The notes below the pieces were generated by a model. It was given only the letters and a program-made list of their open reading frames with translations. It ran no database searches and was not told where the DNA came from. A DNA stretch of 64,000 nucleotides from Pterobdella sp. o SKG-2022 (lineage: Eukaryota > Annelida > Clitellata > Hirudinida > Piscicolidae). Each line of letters starts with the position of its first letter. The stretch's first letter is position 1. Made by a program: the position numbers and the translations under genes. Shown one piece after another: positions 42,655 to 57,869 of the stretch. Location of the stretch: the NCBI GenBank assembly GCA_964035795.1, contig OZ038320.1:15778775-15842774 (forward strand), read 5' to 3'.

Positions 42655-43880
42655 GTTTAAGACTAATAATATTGAAACACAATTGTAGAATTTTTTTTTC
42701 TCAAGTATTTTTTTTTGAAAATCAAATTAGTGGGAAAAAAGGAGGGGTAAATGAAAGGAATGAGTGTGTGTGTGGATTGACGATAAAGCGTGAGGGGCTG
42801 GAAAAAATGAAAATTCACCATATTAGGACTGAATCTATATATAAATATATATTCCAAAGTAGTCTTGAAGACTTAATCAGTTTTATACCATTATAATAAT
42901 ATTCTTTATTTGTTTGTTTGAGTAAAATATCTTCAGTGTATCTAAGTTCATTATGAGTTAATTGAAAACATTTTAAATATTTGTTTTCCAAAAAATTTTT
43001 TTTATCATTATAAAACAAAATTAAGATATTATTAGCAAAATTTACGAAACTTTTTTTAAGATGACTCAAAGCTATGTTCTTCAAACATTCGTAAAAATTA
43101 ATTAAAAGCATCATCTGTAAACCCCAAATTAAATCCAGTTCTATTATATAATTGAAGCAATTGTTTTTATTTACATGGGGAAATTATAAAGGTTACATTT
43201 AAACCAGCTTTGCCGTCCCTAAATAAGAATTCTTTACATAAACATACACAGTTCAATACATTTTTCGCTGTTTTTCCCTTTGTTGGAACAAAAAAGCTTT
43301 GTCTAAAAATCTTTTCATTTTCAAGGCTAATTTTATCTTAATGAAAAATTTGAATAAAACGATTTAATGCAATTAATTGAAATAATTCTTATTACTTTTG
43401 AAAATCAATATAAACAAGCAATGTTCGCAGCTGACCGTAGCATGTTGAACACGTGGGTGTGACCACATTCAACAAACATCGCCTCCACAGTATTAAAAAT
43501 ATTCGTTTGTTTATTATTTGAAATGTTCAAAAATACTTAGTGTATTCTAGATTAAAAAAATAAAGGTATTATAATAAGCTAAAATATCATTAAAAAAATG
43601 ATCAGATCATTCCGAATATTATAACATGTTCGAAATAATCAAATATTTTTGGGTAGATTTTTATTTGTTTAGGTTGAACACCCCTTATTGTTGAATATAG
43701 CTTCATAATAATAATCCTGAAAGTACTGCGCAATTAATCAGCTGATTATATAAAAGCTTTTGCGCCTTTAAATATTGCTTGTGTATTTCAATTTTATTTT
43801 GCGTCTCGTTGTTTTGCTCGAGTTATAATTTGAAATAAATTTCGAAAACTTTTAATTATGCGTACTTCACTAAAAATTTG
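42655..43880. other. AT-rich stretch upstream of the PAM2-like gene
   Basis: No coding signal of weight. A locally GC-richer patch at about 43428-43495 (GCAGCTGACCGTAGCATG, CACGTGGGTGTGACC, CATCGCCTCCACAG) could be a leader exon or promoter element of the gene that starts at 43884, as it ends in CAG and lies 390 bases upstream. This is only a suggestion from composition. Confidence 0.3.
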
Positions 43881-43883
43881 GAA

Positions 43884-46335
<2,452 letters not shown>

Positions 46336-46535
46336 NNNNNNNNNNNNNNNNNNNNNNNNNNNNNNNNNNNNNNNNNNNNNNNNNNNNNNNNNNNNNNNNN
46401 NNNNNNNNNNNNNNNNNNNNNNNNNNNNNNNNNNNNNNNNNNNNNNNNNNNNNNNNNNNNNNNNNNNNNNNNNNNNNNNNNNNNNNNNNNNNNNNNNNNN
46501 NNNNNNNNNNNNNNNNNNNNNNNNNNNNNNNNNNN
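46336..46535. other. assembly gap, 200 N
   Basis: Exactly 200 N. The gap cuts the last visible exon of the PAM2-like gene on its left; on its right the sequence resumes in TA-rich DNA (ATATATATCTATATATG), so the gap probably hides the exon's end and a microsatellite. The round length suggests an arbitrary size. Confidence 0.95.
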
Positions 46536-48647
46536 ATATATATCTATATATGAAAAAAATAACTAATAAAAACCACAAGAAAATATTATAGAACAGGGCA
46601 TTTGACTGGAGGCGATGTTGTGAATACAGATGTGCTGCCGCTGTGGTTTCTAGTGCACAAACATTTGTTTGGACACTTATGTTTTCTATTAACTCAAATT
46701 AATGTTTTTCGAAAACAATCAATAATCTTATAAAGTTATTATTCACTCATTGAAATCTCAAACAATTCTCAGAGTCTCAAAAAACTCTTAATATGATATT
46801 TTTCAGAATTGCTTTTCATTTTGGTTGAGTTTATAGAAAGGTCTGTTTACCACTAGTTTTGTTGGCGCGTGGGTTTCGAGCGACGTTGCGGAGCCAGAGT
46901 TAACCTGAGAAACATTATACTCTCTTGTAACATGCCTGAAAACAACTTAACGATGAGCAGGAAACTTACAAAAATTAAGCGTTAGTAATTAAAAAATGTT
47001 TAGTGCAATTTTCTATAAACTGGGGTTTCTGGGCATAACAAATTAGCATTCAGTTTATTTTGTTTAAATAATTCTGAAAACAACATTTTGAGAAAAAAAA
47101 TTCTTTTCAATGCATGCAATCATAATTTTCAAATTTTACTTTGATATGTACTTTTAAATTGGTAATTAATTTATAATTGAGTTAGTAGTTTAATGCTAAA
47201 GATGAACGTACTCATAAATTCAAATTAAAAATATCAATAAAATAATACTCCTTAATTAAGTTGCCTTTGAAAAATACAAAAGTGCATACAAGACTGCTTT
47301 GAAACAACATCCACCTCAAATTTAAATAAAAAAAATCATTTATAAAATATTTAAAAACGAAATAAATCCTATAAAGTTTCATTGATTCTTGGAAAAATAA
47401 ATAAATTAAAATATTAAAAATGTGGTTTTCGAAGCAGCATAAGATAGGGGCAGTGAGTGGACTATTGATAAATGGAAATATTTAATTGAATTCGTATAAC
47501 TTATGCACTTGCACCCTTTTCACATCATGCGCCTTAAAATGGAATATTGGTTTCCGTATATACACAATAGAAAATTATTTGATTCATCTTTTGAGATTTA
47601 TATACATTCATGCACTTAATAAAAGTTTACTTTAATAGCAAGAATTCATTTGATAAAAAATGTCTTAATTGCTTGAAGGACTGGACGATGATTTGTCTTC
47701 TAAAACGTGAGTTGTTTTTGACTAAAAGTTTAAACTTTATTTGAAAATTTGTATCAAACTATTTACAAATTTTATCAAATTTCAAGTTTTAAAATCTTTG
47801 ATTTTTAGACTTTTTAACTATTTTTTTAATTTTCGCTGGTGAGTTATTTGAGGTATAGTTTTATAATTTAAGTTTTCTAAAAATTTACTCTAATATTAAG
47901 CTTAATATAGAAATTGTAATCATTCATAATTTTATAATATCAAATATTCTCGTTAACTAATCTTTTAAATATTGAAAAACTTTATTATTGAGTTGCCTTT
48001 TAATAGTGGAGTGATAAGAAAGATAAGGCACCGCACACACCAATTTCAATACAGGAGATAATGCTAATTAAATATAGCCACATTGTATAAGTATATTACT
48101 GAATTAAAAATTTCATAATAAGTTTTTATTTATTCTGCCGCTTTTTTATTACGTGGGCCTAATTCACATAAAATGAGCAAAATTTATTTAATATCTATCC
48201 CAATATATGCCCAAGTGCAATACTGAGCTATTTGCTGATTAAAACAAAACCGCTTTTTTCTTTCAAGTTTTTTATCTACTCATTAGGCCATTGGGTTTTC
48301 TTTAGAACTTAGTTTGCAACGTAACCAAGTCTTGTTCTTGATTTTCAAATTTTTCTTTGTGGCTTTGAAGACTTTATCAGTTTCACGCCACAAAAATAAA
48401 TCTCGTTTATTTGTTTGTTTTGTATTCTGATTATTAGGCTGGGTTCAAGCATCCTTTATACTAAGTATTAAAATTCTTAGCTTATTTGCATTTTTTTTTT
48501 TGGTAACTTTTTTGATGTGGTCATCTTAATTTGGGCTCTTAAAGTACACAAAACTTTTAGGAATTTTTCCGTATCCCTTTTACTGAATTTCAGTACAAAA
48601 TTTTTTATCTTGAAGACAACTTTTGTTGTTTTTATTGTTATTTTCTG

Positions 48648-48680
48648 CCACTAAAAAACGTCTAAAGACGTTTCTAGTGG
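48648..48680. repeat. 33-base near-perfect hairpin
   Basis: CCACTAAAAAACGTCT and AGACGTTTCTAGTGG pair around a two-base AA loop with one bulge/mismatch. No coding context; it could be the core of a palindromic element or a structured RNA. Confidence 0.6.
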
Positions 48681-49278
48681 TCGAGGTCGTCATGGATTCT
48701 CGAGAAATTTAACCAGCGATTCTGTGCGATTTTGCTACGTGGGCAAAACATTACACCTAAGAATGATGTTTTTCATAGTCTTTTTTCTACTTTCCAATAT
48801 TTTTATTGAACATTAATAATGGTATTTTAATTGTTTTATTTTGAAAGGATATTCTAGACTTTTGTATATTAGCCTTTTTTGGTTATATAATTCTCCATTT
48901 GGAGGCTTGAATACTAGCCACGTCTGCGAAATCTTTTGGTTCGATTACTGAAAGATTTTTCATGTATTTGAATGGTTTCTTTAAAATCATTTATTAATTT
49001 ATAGTTTTTTGGGAATTTCTAGAAAGATTTAAAACTAGTGTCTGGCTGTTTCTCTAGTCAGAATGTTTTCAGCAACGGCATTTCATTATTTTTGATGGAA
49101 AAAATTGGTTGTTGCCGTGTGACTATAATAAGGTGTAGCTTATATATCTATCTAAGTTTTATTCAACATTAATGTTGGAGCCTAAAATTTAGTTAATTAC
49201 TAATAAGTGGTTTTTCCCTGTTTTGTTTATTTTCAAGTTCTCGCGTTTTCATACTTGTCATTTTTCAAATGGGTAAAC

Positions 49279-49340
49279 TTCAATCCTAATAAAAAAGGCT
49301 TGAATCCTAATAAAAAAGGCTTCAATCCTAATAAAAAGGC
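49279..49340. repeat. three tandem 20-21-base units
   Basis: Units of the form TT[CG]AATCCTAATAAAAAA followed by GGC are repeated three times (49279, 49300, 49321), with single-base changes. Confidence 0.9.
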
Positions 49341-50572
49341 AATACTTTGATGCTTTTTGATAAAAAAATTGCTTTTTTTCGTGGAGTTATTTTCAAAACA
49401 ATTAACAAAAAAATTGATACTTGATGTCTTTCAAGAATTTTATCCTAATAATTTTAAAATTTTAAAAATAATATTTGAAGGGCTTTTAATTTGTTCTTTC
49501 AACGTTTGAGGGTCTCTGGAGCTCTCACGGATTGTTGATACTACATTTTCGAGATACAATCTTGTAGTAGATGAAGATGTATGTTGAGAAAGTAACTGTG
49601 AAATTGGATTTAAGAGAGATAGATAAGTTAATATGAAAATATATAAATAATATGTTTTGAAAAAATTATTATAAAAAGTTTTTCAATTGAAGTTTTAACC
49701 AATAAACTTAATCGGCCTTACACACTTTTAATATAAACCCTATGATTTGAAGAATCAATTAAGAAATATTATGGAAAACAGGCGAATAGTGAGTAAATGT
49801 CACTACATCAGATACGCATGATGGATTGTCATAAACAGTCGCTCACTTCTATATTGGGGGTACTTATTAGTTTTCTTAATTTTTAAGATTTTTTTATCAA
49901 AAAATACTTTTCATATTTTCTACTTCAGATTAATTTTCAACTAGTTCATGGAAAACGTAAATATATTTCAAATGAATAATTTTATTACTTTTTGAAAAAG
50001 TGCTAAAATAAGTTTGTTGTATATTATCCAGAATGGCAGACCTGCCTTGCTAATTATTTATGAAAACGATTCTTTCAGTCAAGTTCTGTACTTTTTAATA
50101 ATACATCGTAAATGGAAAAAAATTTTAATAACAATTACATAAATAAATGCCGAATCGGTTTCCAATAAAGTCGGTTCCATGTTGGCTGCCCTTTTATAAT
50201 GAACTCAAACTAAAACAAGCCTAATCTTAGTATCCAAAACGGTATGTAGACAAACAATGCTTTTCAAATATTTCATTTGAATCGTAAAAATGGAAAAATA
50301 TTTTTTCTTCGATTACCGTCCTCCAATTCTAGTTGCACAAAAATATAAACTGAAGCATAATATTATTCGTTGTTTTTTGTTCGTGACTTGAAATAGTTAA
50401 ATTGTTTTATGTGAATAATTTAAATAAAAAAGCAACATCAAAAAACACGGAGTTCTGAATCCTCAACGAAACCGAAGCTTATAGAATTTGTAAAAAGACA
50501 TTAATTGTTGGTTTTTTTATAAGATTTACCTATATAAAATAAGCTATTTTTCGTTTTATTGGTCAACAATTA

Positions 50573-50664
50573 GATATTCTAAAGATACAATTTAGTTAAT
50601 GATAAAGTTTGATTTATTGATATTCTAAAGATACAATTTAGTTAATGATAAAGTTTGATTTATT
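50573..50664. repeat. perfect 46-bp tandem duplication
   Basis: The unit starting GATATTCTAAAGATACAATT occurs twice without a mismatch (50573-50618 and 50619-50664). Identity shows that the duplication is recent or an assembly artefact. Confidence 0.95.
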
Positions 50665-53600
50665 GCAAACTTTAGTATTTTAATAATGGATATTAATGTA
50701 AAATCCTCATTCTTGACGAATGAAACGTAAAATTTAAAAAAAAAACATACGATGTCTACAAGATTACATCATAGCCTATAAACCTGCCTACCATGCACTT
50801 AATGATGATAGTGAAAGTTAGGGTTGGATAGCAGAAAAAACTAAACCTCTTGATAAAAAAATTTTTTATAAAGTTAAAAACACAAATAAATCATACTTCC
50901 ACATCGCAAACTAATTCTGTATGTCAGAAGTGATTCCAAGACAAACGCCTTAGTACTCGTTGAACTTTTATTCTTTAAACTTGTAACATTCAACTCCAAA
51001 CCCATTAACTTCAAACTAATTGTTTTATATAAATTACACTTGCATTTCTCATTAAAAAATTCAATTGAAAGCACGGAAAACTAAGCGTTAAAAAAAGATT
51101 TCGGACAACTTGATGTCTCTCAAAACAAAAAAAGCGACATCTTACGAATTACAATAAGTTTTGAAAATAAAATTTAACAAAACATTAATAAATTGTCAAA
51201 AATCATTTTATGAATTTATTTTTCTACATTAAAAACCAATAGAATAATCAACACAGCATCAAAAATTACGAATGAACAAATAAAAAAATCAGGCAATTTG
51301 ACAAGGTTTATTGATACAAAATTTGGAAGATGAAGGTCCATTTTTTGAAAATAATATTATTCTATAATAAATTGTCATTTTGTAAATGAATGCAATAAAT
51401 ACTGAAAACAAAAATATTCGCATTTTAAAACAAACAGATTTTATGTTGTATCATCTTTATATTCACGCATTTTGCATGTTATTTAAATTTTTTTAATTCC
51501 AGTGTTTTTTATTCATTTTTTTTCCAAAAACTGGTATGTGGATGTTTCAAATGAAGCTTTGTTCTAAAATATTGAAATTCGTAGGTAGGCGTTATATTGA
51601 AAATTAATATGAGATACCAATGAACACATTTAAAATATTTATTCTCCGTTCGTAAGGACGTTGCATTCGCTTTCAAATCAATAAAAATGTTTATTCGTTA
51701 AAAGTTTGCTTTTGCATATTCATTTGGTGTGACTTCAAAAAAATTCATGTAAAAAAGTGAAGTAGTTCTTTCATATTTCAAAATAACTGCGAGTTACTCA
51801 AAATTAGATATTAATAAGTTTATTTATATTTTTTAACATTGATAAAATTAAGTGATTTTTTATTTGAAAAGTCGATTTTCTATAAATAAGAATTTTTTGT
51901 AAATTAGTTTAGTTTGATGTGCGCAAAATATGTGATCGGGTGGAGATGTGGAAAGTAGCATGAGAGGAGGAAACTTATATATACAGAAGAAATAGATTAA
52001 AAAATAATTGAGATGGGTGAAAAAGCACTCACACAAATAAGGGTAATTTTAAAATAATTTTTTATGTATTGTTTGATTTTGATCTTGAATTTGAAAATTA
52101 ATTTTTTTTCGATGATTATTTACAATAAAAATTAAAGTGTTTTACATTTGGTTTGAAATTGAGAATTTCATCCTTATTTAATATAAGTGAATGGTTGAAA
52201 GTTATTTTAATATCCATGTAAAGTGTTTGTTGCTCATGGAGCAGTCACGTTTGCATTCAGAAACTGTAAAGGGTTATTTCGATCATATTACATGAAGAGC
52301 TCTTTCTTCTTTCAAGTGATTTTCAAAATTTATTTCTTAACTTTATTTTACACAACAACCATATAAATTTTCGGCCATCTTCATCCATTTTCTGAACTTT
52401 AATTCTTTGACTAATTCGATTTTTTTCAAATTTGACATCAATTTTATGCAATATTTAGTAAAAATTTTAATCAGTTACTTAAAAGAACTAATTTTTACTC
52501 AATTTTGACATGTTTTTTCAAGAGTTCCCAGCATGCTACCCAGTATAAGTAAAGAAAATAAGTAGTGAGCTTAGTTAGCTATAACAAGCAAATGAATTTT
52601 TATATCTAGTTGAATAAGGTACAACCATGCATTTTCATGTTTTAATACAATGCATAAAATTAAAATATTATACACATTATTTAGTTGGATAAATTAGTAA
52701 AAAAATTAATATAGAATCTACATTTTTCAGTATTCAATACAAAAAAAATTGACGAAAATATGTATTCAGTGCAAAATCCTTATTTCACAATTTTCTCTCG
52801 GTTTCAAAACTACTTTTTTTCCATTTTATATTGCTATATTTTATTTTTTAATTTTAAACAGTTCAGTTGATTATGTTTTGAAAAAATCATTTGAGAAAGT
52901 TTTTAAAGATTTGAAAAATATGCTCCAAAAAAATGATTATCAAAGTATTCTTCGGGTTTTTAAAGATTTAAAACTAAAATTTATTTTTCAAGTCCTAAGA
53001 GTTTGAAATAGGATTAAAAAATAAATGCGTTTCACAAAAAGTTTCATAAAACGCTTAAAATACAGTCAAATTAGCAATTTAATTATATTTATTCAATTTT
53101 TGAACACAAAAAACTGTTTTAGCATAAAACATTTTAAAAATTCTGTGTATTGAAGATATATAGTAGAAAAACTCTCGAGAGATATTGCTCTTCAAATGAC
53201 AATTAAACATTTTAAAGCTTAAAATTAGCGTTTTAGTACAAAGACACACAAAAGAAATTGTTTTAAGCTGGTGACTTGTCTTAAAAGGTCAATTATAATG
53301 TTTTACGATCTCTTTGGACACCTTTAAAAGCGCAAACACCCTCAAACAATACTTTAAATTGTCTAAACTAGTTTTCAAGATGTTTTTAAGCGTCTAATTT
53401 TTTTTTTGTTTTTTTTGCATGATTGAGTATGTGGTAATGTTTTGAGTGGTTACGTCTAATCACAAAATGTTTTATTTTTTGCTGATAGTTCTAGTTTGTT
53501 TAGTTTCAATTTTCTCGCGATAAAATGGTTTGATTATAAAATTAATTTTTTTATAATCATTGAATCTATTGATAAGTATTGAAAATAATGATTTAATTCA

Positions 53601-54557
53601 TGTGATGAAATACTTTTAGTAAGATTTATTGCGATAAAAACAAACAAGCACTAGTCATAGTGGTTAGTTTATATACTCATACAAACAAAACTTCTTGCAG
53701 CGTATATGAAACTGTAAAGAAATTTACTTGAAAATAAATATTGCTTCAATATATCAACAAATATCTCAGAATAGATAAATAAATTTCATATAAAAGTTTC
53801 GTTATCTAAAACTAACGATATTATAGAAAAAAATTATTCAAAATAAATACATGAATAGTACAATTCAGATTTTGAAATAAAATCGAAGCCCAAAAGTATT
53901 TTGAATAAAAATTGTTGGAAAAAGACAACGTTGAATTTTATTTCTCAAACAAACTATAATTTTCTAGCACCCATGACCCTAATCATTTATGTCTGTTATA
54001 TCTTCTTAAAAGCTTATTTTGAACTTTTGTTAATAAAGAAGAATTACTTATAAAGGTTTGAATTTATATTTTGAGTCAAATTTTTAGCGTGTTTCCAAGG
54101 TACTTGAAAGTCCAGACGCTTTGTGTTTTTGAATGATCTGAATGGATTAGAAAGATATAACTTTTTTTCATAATAATTTAAGTTGAATGAACTTAATTTT
54201 GTTGAATTTTTTAAAGATGAAATGAGAATTTTAAAAAATACTTTATCGCAAATGTGAGCCACATAGCTACAAAGTTTTCCTTCATTTCCTTTTTGATTGC
54301 TTAATTTCTATCAGCATTAAAATTTTTGAAATGAACTAAAATTGAATACTTATCTGAATAATTAAAAAGTATCGCAAAAAAATAGCTTTTGGCTTTGTGG
54401 GTAAGGCGTTAAAATGTGTTTTGAAACATTGGAACACTTTTTTCATAGAATGCAAAATTTTGCTTTTTATCAGTATTAAATTCAAATAAATTGAATTTTT
54501 TAAAATGTGTTTGAACACAAAAATAAAATTGAAAAAATATATATATTTATATTTCAG

Positions 54558-56775
54558 AATACAAAAGCAATGTCGACCACTGGGACGAAGATTAAAGAGT
54601 TGAAGCCATTAGGAAAAATAAAATCAAAAACGAAGAGTATAGAGGAAATATCAACTAAAAAATATGAAAATTATTCTTTTGAATCACATAAAACTTATTC
54701 ATCTTTAAATGACCTACACATTCGTTCACTCGCTAACGATATTAACATTGAGGCTAGTGATAAGTTTGAAGAAGAAAGCAAAAATAATTATCCCGGAGTA
54801 ATAAAAAATGATAAAACTATTACTAGCAATCTCAAAAATTCTGCCAATAATTCAAAAAAACGAAATAGTTTTCTTGATTCCATGTTACACAATGAAAGCC
54901 TTAGTAACTCAACAGCTAAAATGTCTACCAAATATACCAAAAAATGTATTCAAATTGTTGATAAAAATATGAGAAACAAACAAAGTACAAAAATTGATTA
55001 CATAAAAAAAGAATCAAATAAACTTCAGGATGATGAAAACCTAAACGAAATAGGACAAAAAGATATTAAAATCTTGTCTCGAACAATCACAATGGAAAAG
55101 AAAATGGAGAAAGATTTAAATGTTAAAGGTAAAAACAGTGAGCTCAAAATATATGAAAATTTTTATAATACTGATCAATATGATAAAAATTGTGTTTTGG
55201 AGCTGAAAGGCCGTAGGCCAAGCAAACAACGCCTAGAAAATGGTTCTATTGAATCCAGTCATGTAGAAAAAAATGACATTTCGTATACCACAAAACTCAA
55301 CGCTTCACACTCTGAACAACAAAATGCAGAACTTTTTTTAGATAAACCATTTCAAACTAAAGTTGCAATAAACCCTTTAGAACCTTTTTTCCATCGATCT
55401 TTTGAATTACAAGTTTCAAATCTAAATATGGTCGATGGAAAAACTTTAAAAGTGAACCGTTTCAGCCGTGATAGTGGGAACGTTAATACGAATTGTGACA
55501 TACACATAATGAATGATGCAAAGAAAATTAGTCCTATTGGAAACAACAAAACCATAAAAAATTTTGATCAGAAAATTGGAACCCCAGCATCACCCATTTT
55601 ATTATCAAAATCTTTACAGTGTTTCTCAAATTTCACAACATCACCAACTCAACTTTATATTTCTTCAAAAAAAAGTACTCCACCAGTATCAACAAGTCCC
55701 TCGGCTTCATTTATTGATAAAGCTTCTGAAACTTTTAGCTTCTTGCAAAACAAAATGACCGATAAATCAGAAGCAAATCTAGATCATTCGCAAAAGTTTA
55801 TCCTTTTTCCAGAATATGAAAATTACACAAATCTTTCAAACCAGCCACCTATTCTATTAGAAACAAATAATAACGACAACTCTAAGCACCCTTTAAGTTG
55901 CTTGAGTCTTCTTTCCATCAAAAAAAACTTGCAATTTTCCAGCCAAAATGATTTTTTTTCTAACAATTTTCAACATAAAAACATGCCTACTGACATTTTA
56001 GAAAAGTTGAGTAATAACAAAAATATTTTCACCCACAATTCAAGCAATAATTTTACTAGCAATGTAGAAAACATGAAGAAAAATCAATTAGTATGTAAAA
56101 ACACTTTAAAAACAAATACTAATGAAAATTACTTATGTTTCAATAATGAAAAAAATTACAGCTTATACAATCATAACAGTTTAAATAATTATGAAAAACA
56201 TATAGTAGCTTCGACGTATGCTTCGTCAAAAGTAACAAAAACAACTACAACAAGTAACAATATATTTTCAACACCACTCCAATGCAATTTTCAAAATTTT
56301 TCGTTTCAACAATACAACTACAACAAAAGCAATAAATTAATAAATGAAAATATAGCCGATGTCACTTTCAATCAAAACTTTTCTAACGTTTCCTTCCGGC
56401 ATGCTTCAACTCCAAACCACATTGACCAATCTAATTTACCGCAAGAATCTCTACAACAGCTACAACTTCCATTAAAGATCTCGGAAAATCAAGTACAACA
56501 TATGAATAACGTTTTAATGGGCTCTTTGCAAAAGCTAAGCGAAAAAAATTATTCTAAAAAAAATTCACTTGATCAAATTTTGAACTTAAACTCAATTGTC
56601 TCGTCTTTCAACGACTCTCAACAAAACACATGGATGCAGAAATTAGTGAAAAAGCAGCCATTCGACCAAAAATTGGAAATAGCAACATTTGATATTCCTA
56701 AAAAAAGTTTCAACACCACTGAATGTGTTTACGTACCGAGTTCCGAGCATGTTGCTGAAATAGTAGGCAGGCAAG
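54558..56775 (+). CDS. mex-3: MEX-3-like KH-domain RNA-binding protein, first large exon
   Basis: MEX-3 proteins bind mRNA through two KH domains and control translation or stability of target transcripts; in nematodes this patterns the embryo. The exon follows TTTATATTTCAG (ending 54557). The first ATG is at 54570 (MSTTGTKIKELKPLGKIKSK) and the frame stays open for 735 codons to CAAG at 56775, followed by the consensus donor GTGAGT. Residues 1-705 are low-complexity and rich in Asn, Ser, Lys and Gln, without recognised domains. The end reads FNTTECVYVPSSEHVAEI then VGRQG, the start of KH1 and the most conserved stretch of the MEX-3 family (PSSEHVAEIVGRQG). The exon ends in codon phase 1, just before the CKIK part of the GxxG loop; the rest of KH1, KH2 and any RING must lie beyond 64 kb or in exons I did not detect. 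The frame is also open between acceptor and ATG, so an upstream coding exon is possible. Confidence 0.85.
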
Positions 56776-57763
56776 GTGAGTGCTTAAAAGTTTGTGTTAT
56801 TGCCGTAGTTTGAACGATAGCATGATTTAAAATGGAAATTTTGCTTGGTGCAAAAATGAATAGCTAAATTTATTGATAATAAAGTGAAATTTTAAAGAAT
56901 AAATTTCAAATAATGCATGAATGATCGAATAAAGACTAGACGCATGCCTGGGTAGTTGTGTACTAGCATACATAGTACAAGGTTTTTGCATGTTTGAGTT
57001 CCGATCTTTGTTCTTATCTTCAACATGCCACACAAAATCACTTTTAAAATTCAGGCATTCTATAAATTTTTTAGAAAATTAGAAAGAAAATTTTTTATTG
57101 AAAAGATTTTTGTATAACATTTTTTAAGTAAAATAAAAACCTAAAAATCAAAAGCTATTTTTGGCTTGAAAATTATTGAAGACTACAAGAAAAAGATAAC
57201 TAAAAAAACTAAATTACGAAAAAACACCTCAATTTATAACTTCGATCCTTTTTACTTATATTTATGATCTAATAAATATTTAATTCATTTCTATCTTTTA
57301 GATTTTTTTTGTTTCTTTGGAAATATAATTTTTAAAGTTTATAGATTCAAAAAAATAAATTTTTTATAATATTTTTTTTGAATTTATTTAATATCCATTT
57401 TATTTTAACGTAATATTAACTTTGAATATTATTACAAAAATATGTGAAAGCCCATGAAGCTAGCTTATCTAAAATGAAAAAGCTTATGTATTCATCAATT
57501 ATGAGCTATTTCGATACAGATCTGGAATTTGGACTCAATCTCATTAACTATAAAAACAACTATTAAAAAAAAATTTTTTTAAAGCACATACAATTCAATA
57601 GAAAACAATAAAGCTAGCAGATCACTAGAATTTTTTTTGAAAACAACCTATTTTTTTTATACAATGAAATATTGAATTAATAATGAACAAATCTATATGA
57701 TTAAACTGATATGCTGGTATAAAAAATGTGTGTTTTCAAAAAACTAATTATTTTTATTCACAG

Positions 57764-57868
57764 AAACCAAGGTTTTGTAAGCGATGTTTTGACTTTGTGT
57801 CAATAACATGCTTTGAATGTAATTCTTTCAATGCTCAACCATCAACTTTTTGTAAAAGAAACAAATGA
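57764..57868 (+). CDS. candidate zinc-ribbon-like terminal exon
   Basis: After TATTTTTATTCACAG the frame reads KPRFCKRCFDFVSITCFECN then SFNAQPSTFCKRNK and stops. The spacing C-x2-C-x7-C-x2-C followed by P-x-x-x-F-C is that of small zinc ribbons. It cannot be spliced to the MEX-3 exon in frame (phase 1 gives an immediate stop). No start or donor was found, so it may be part of another transcript or chance. Confidence 0.25.
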   Translation, partial: KPRFCKRCFDFVSITCFECNSFNAQPSTFCKRNK

Positions 57869-57869
57869 A

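Larger units (their letters stand above)
46560..54500. other. long AT-rich interval, no gene supported
   Basis: Eight kb without a convincing ORF or element. It contains a GC-richer patch at about 46862-46915 (GGCGCGTGGGTTTCGAGCGA, GTTGCGGAGCCAGAG) followed by a small ATG frame at 46931; this could be a leader exon or promoter of the MEX-3-like gene, but nothing proves it. Another suggestive spot is GACGATGATTTGTCTTCTAA ending at a donor-like GTGAGT near 47707. Small tandem repeats and a hairpin are listed separately. Confidence 0.35.

Noticed and set aside
49279..49340. Possible CRISPR-like array
   Set aside because: Three 21-base units directly adjacent without spacers, in a eukaryotic genome; a simple tandem repeat.
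52749..53006. 85-codon frame with internal 'FKDLK' repeats
   Set aside because: Phe/Lys/Leu-rich composition is that of random AT-rich DNA; no splice or start context and no homology recognised.
54044..54262. 72-codon minus-strand frame before the MEX-3 exon
   Set aside because: No motif, no splice context and AT-driven composition.
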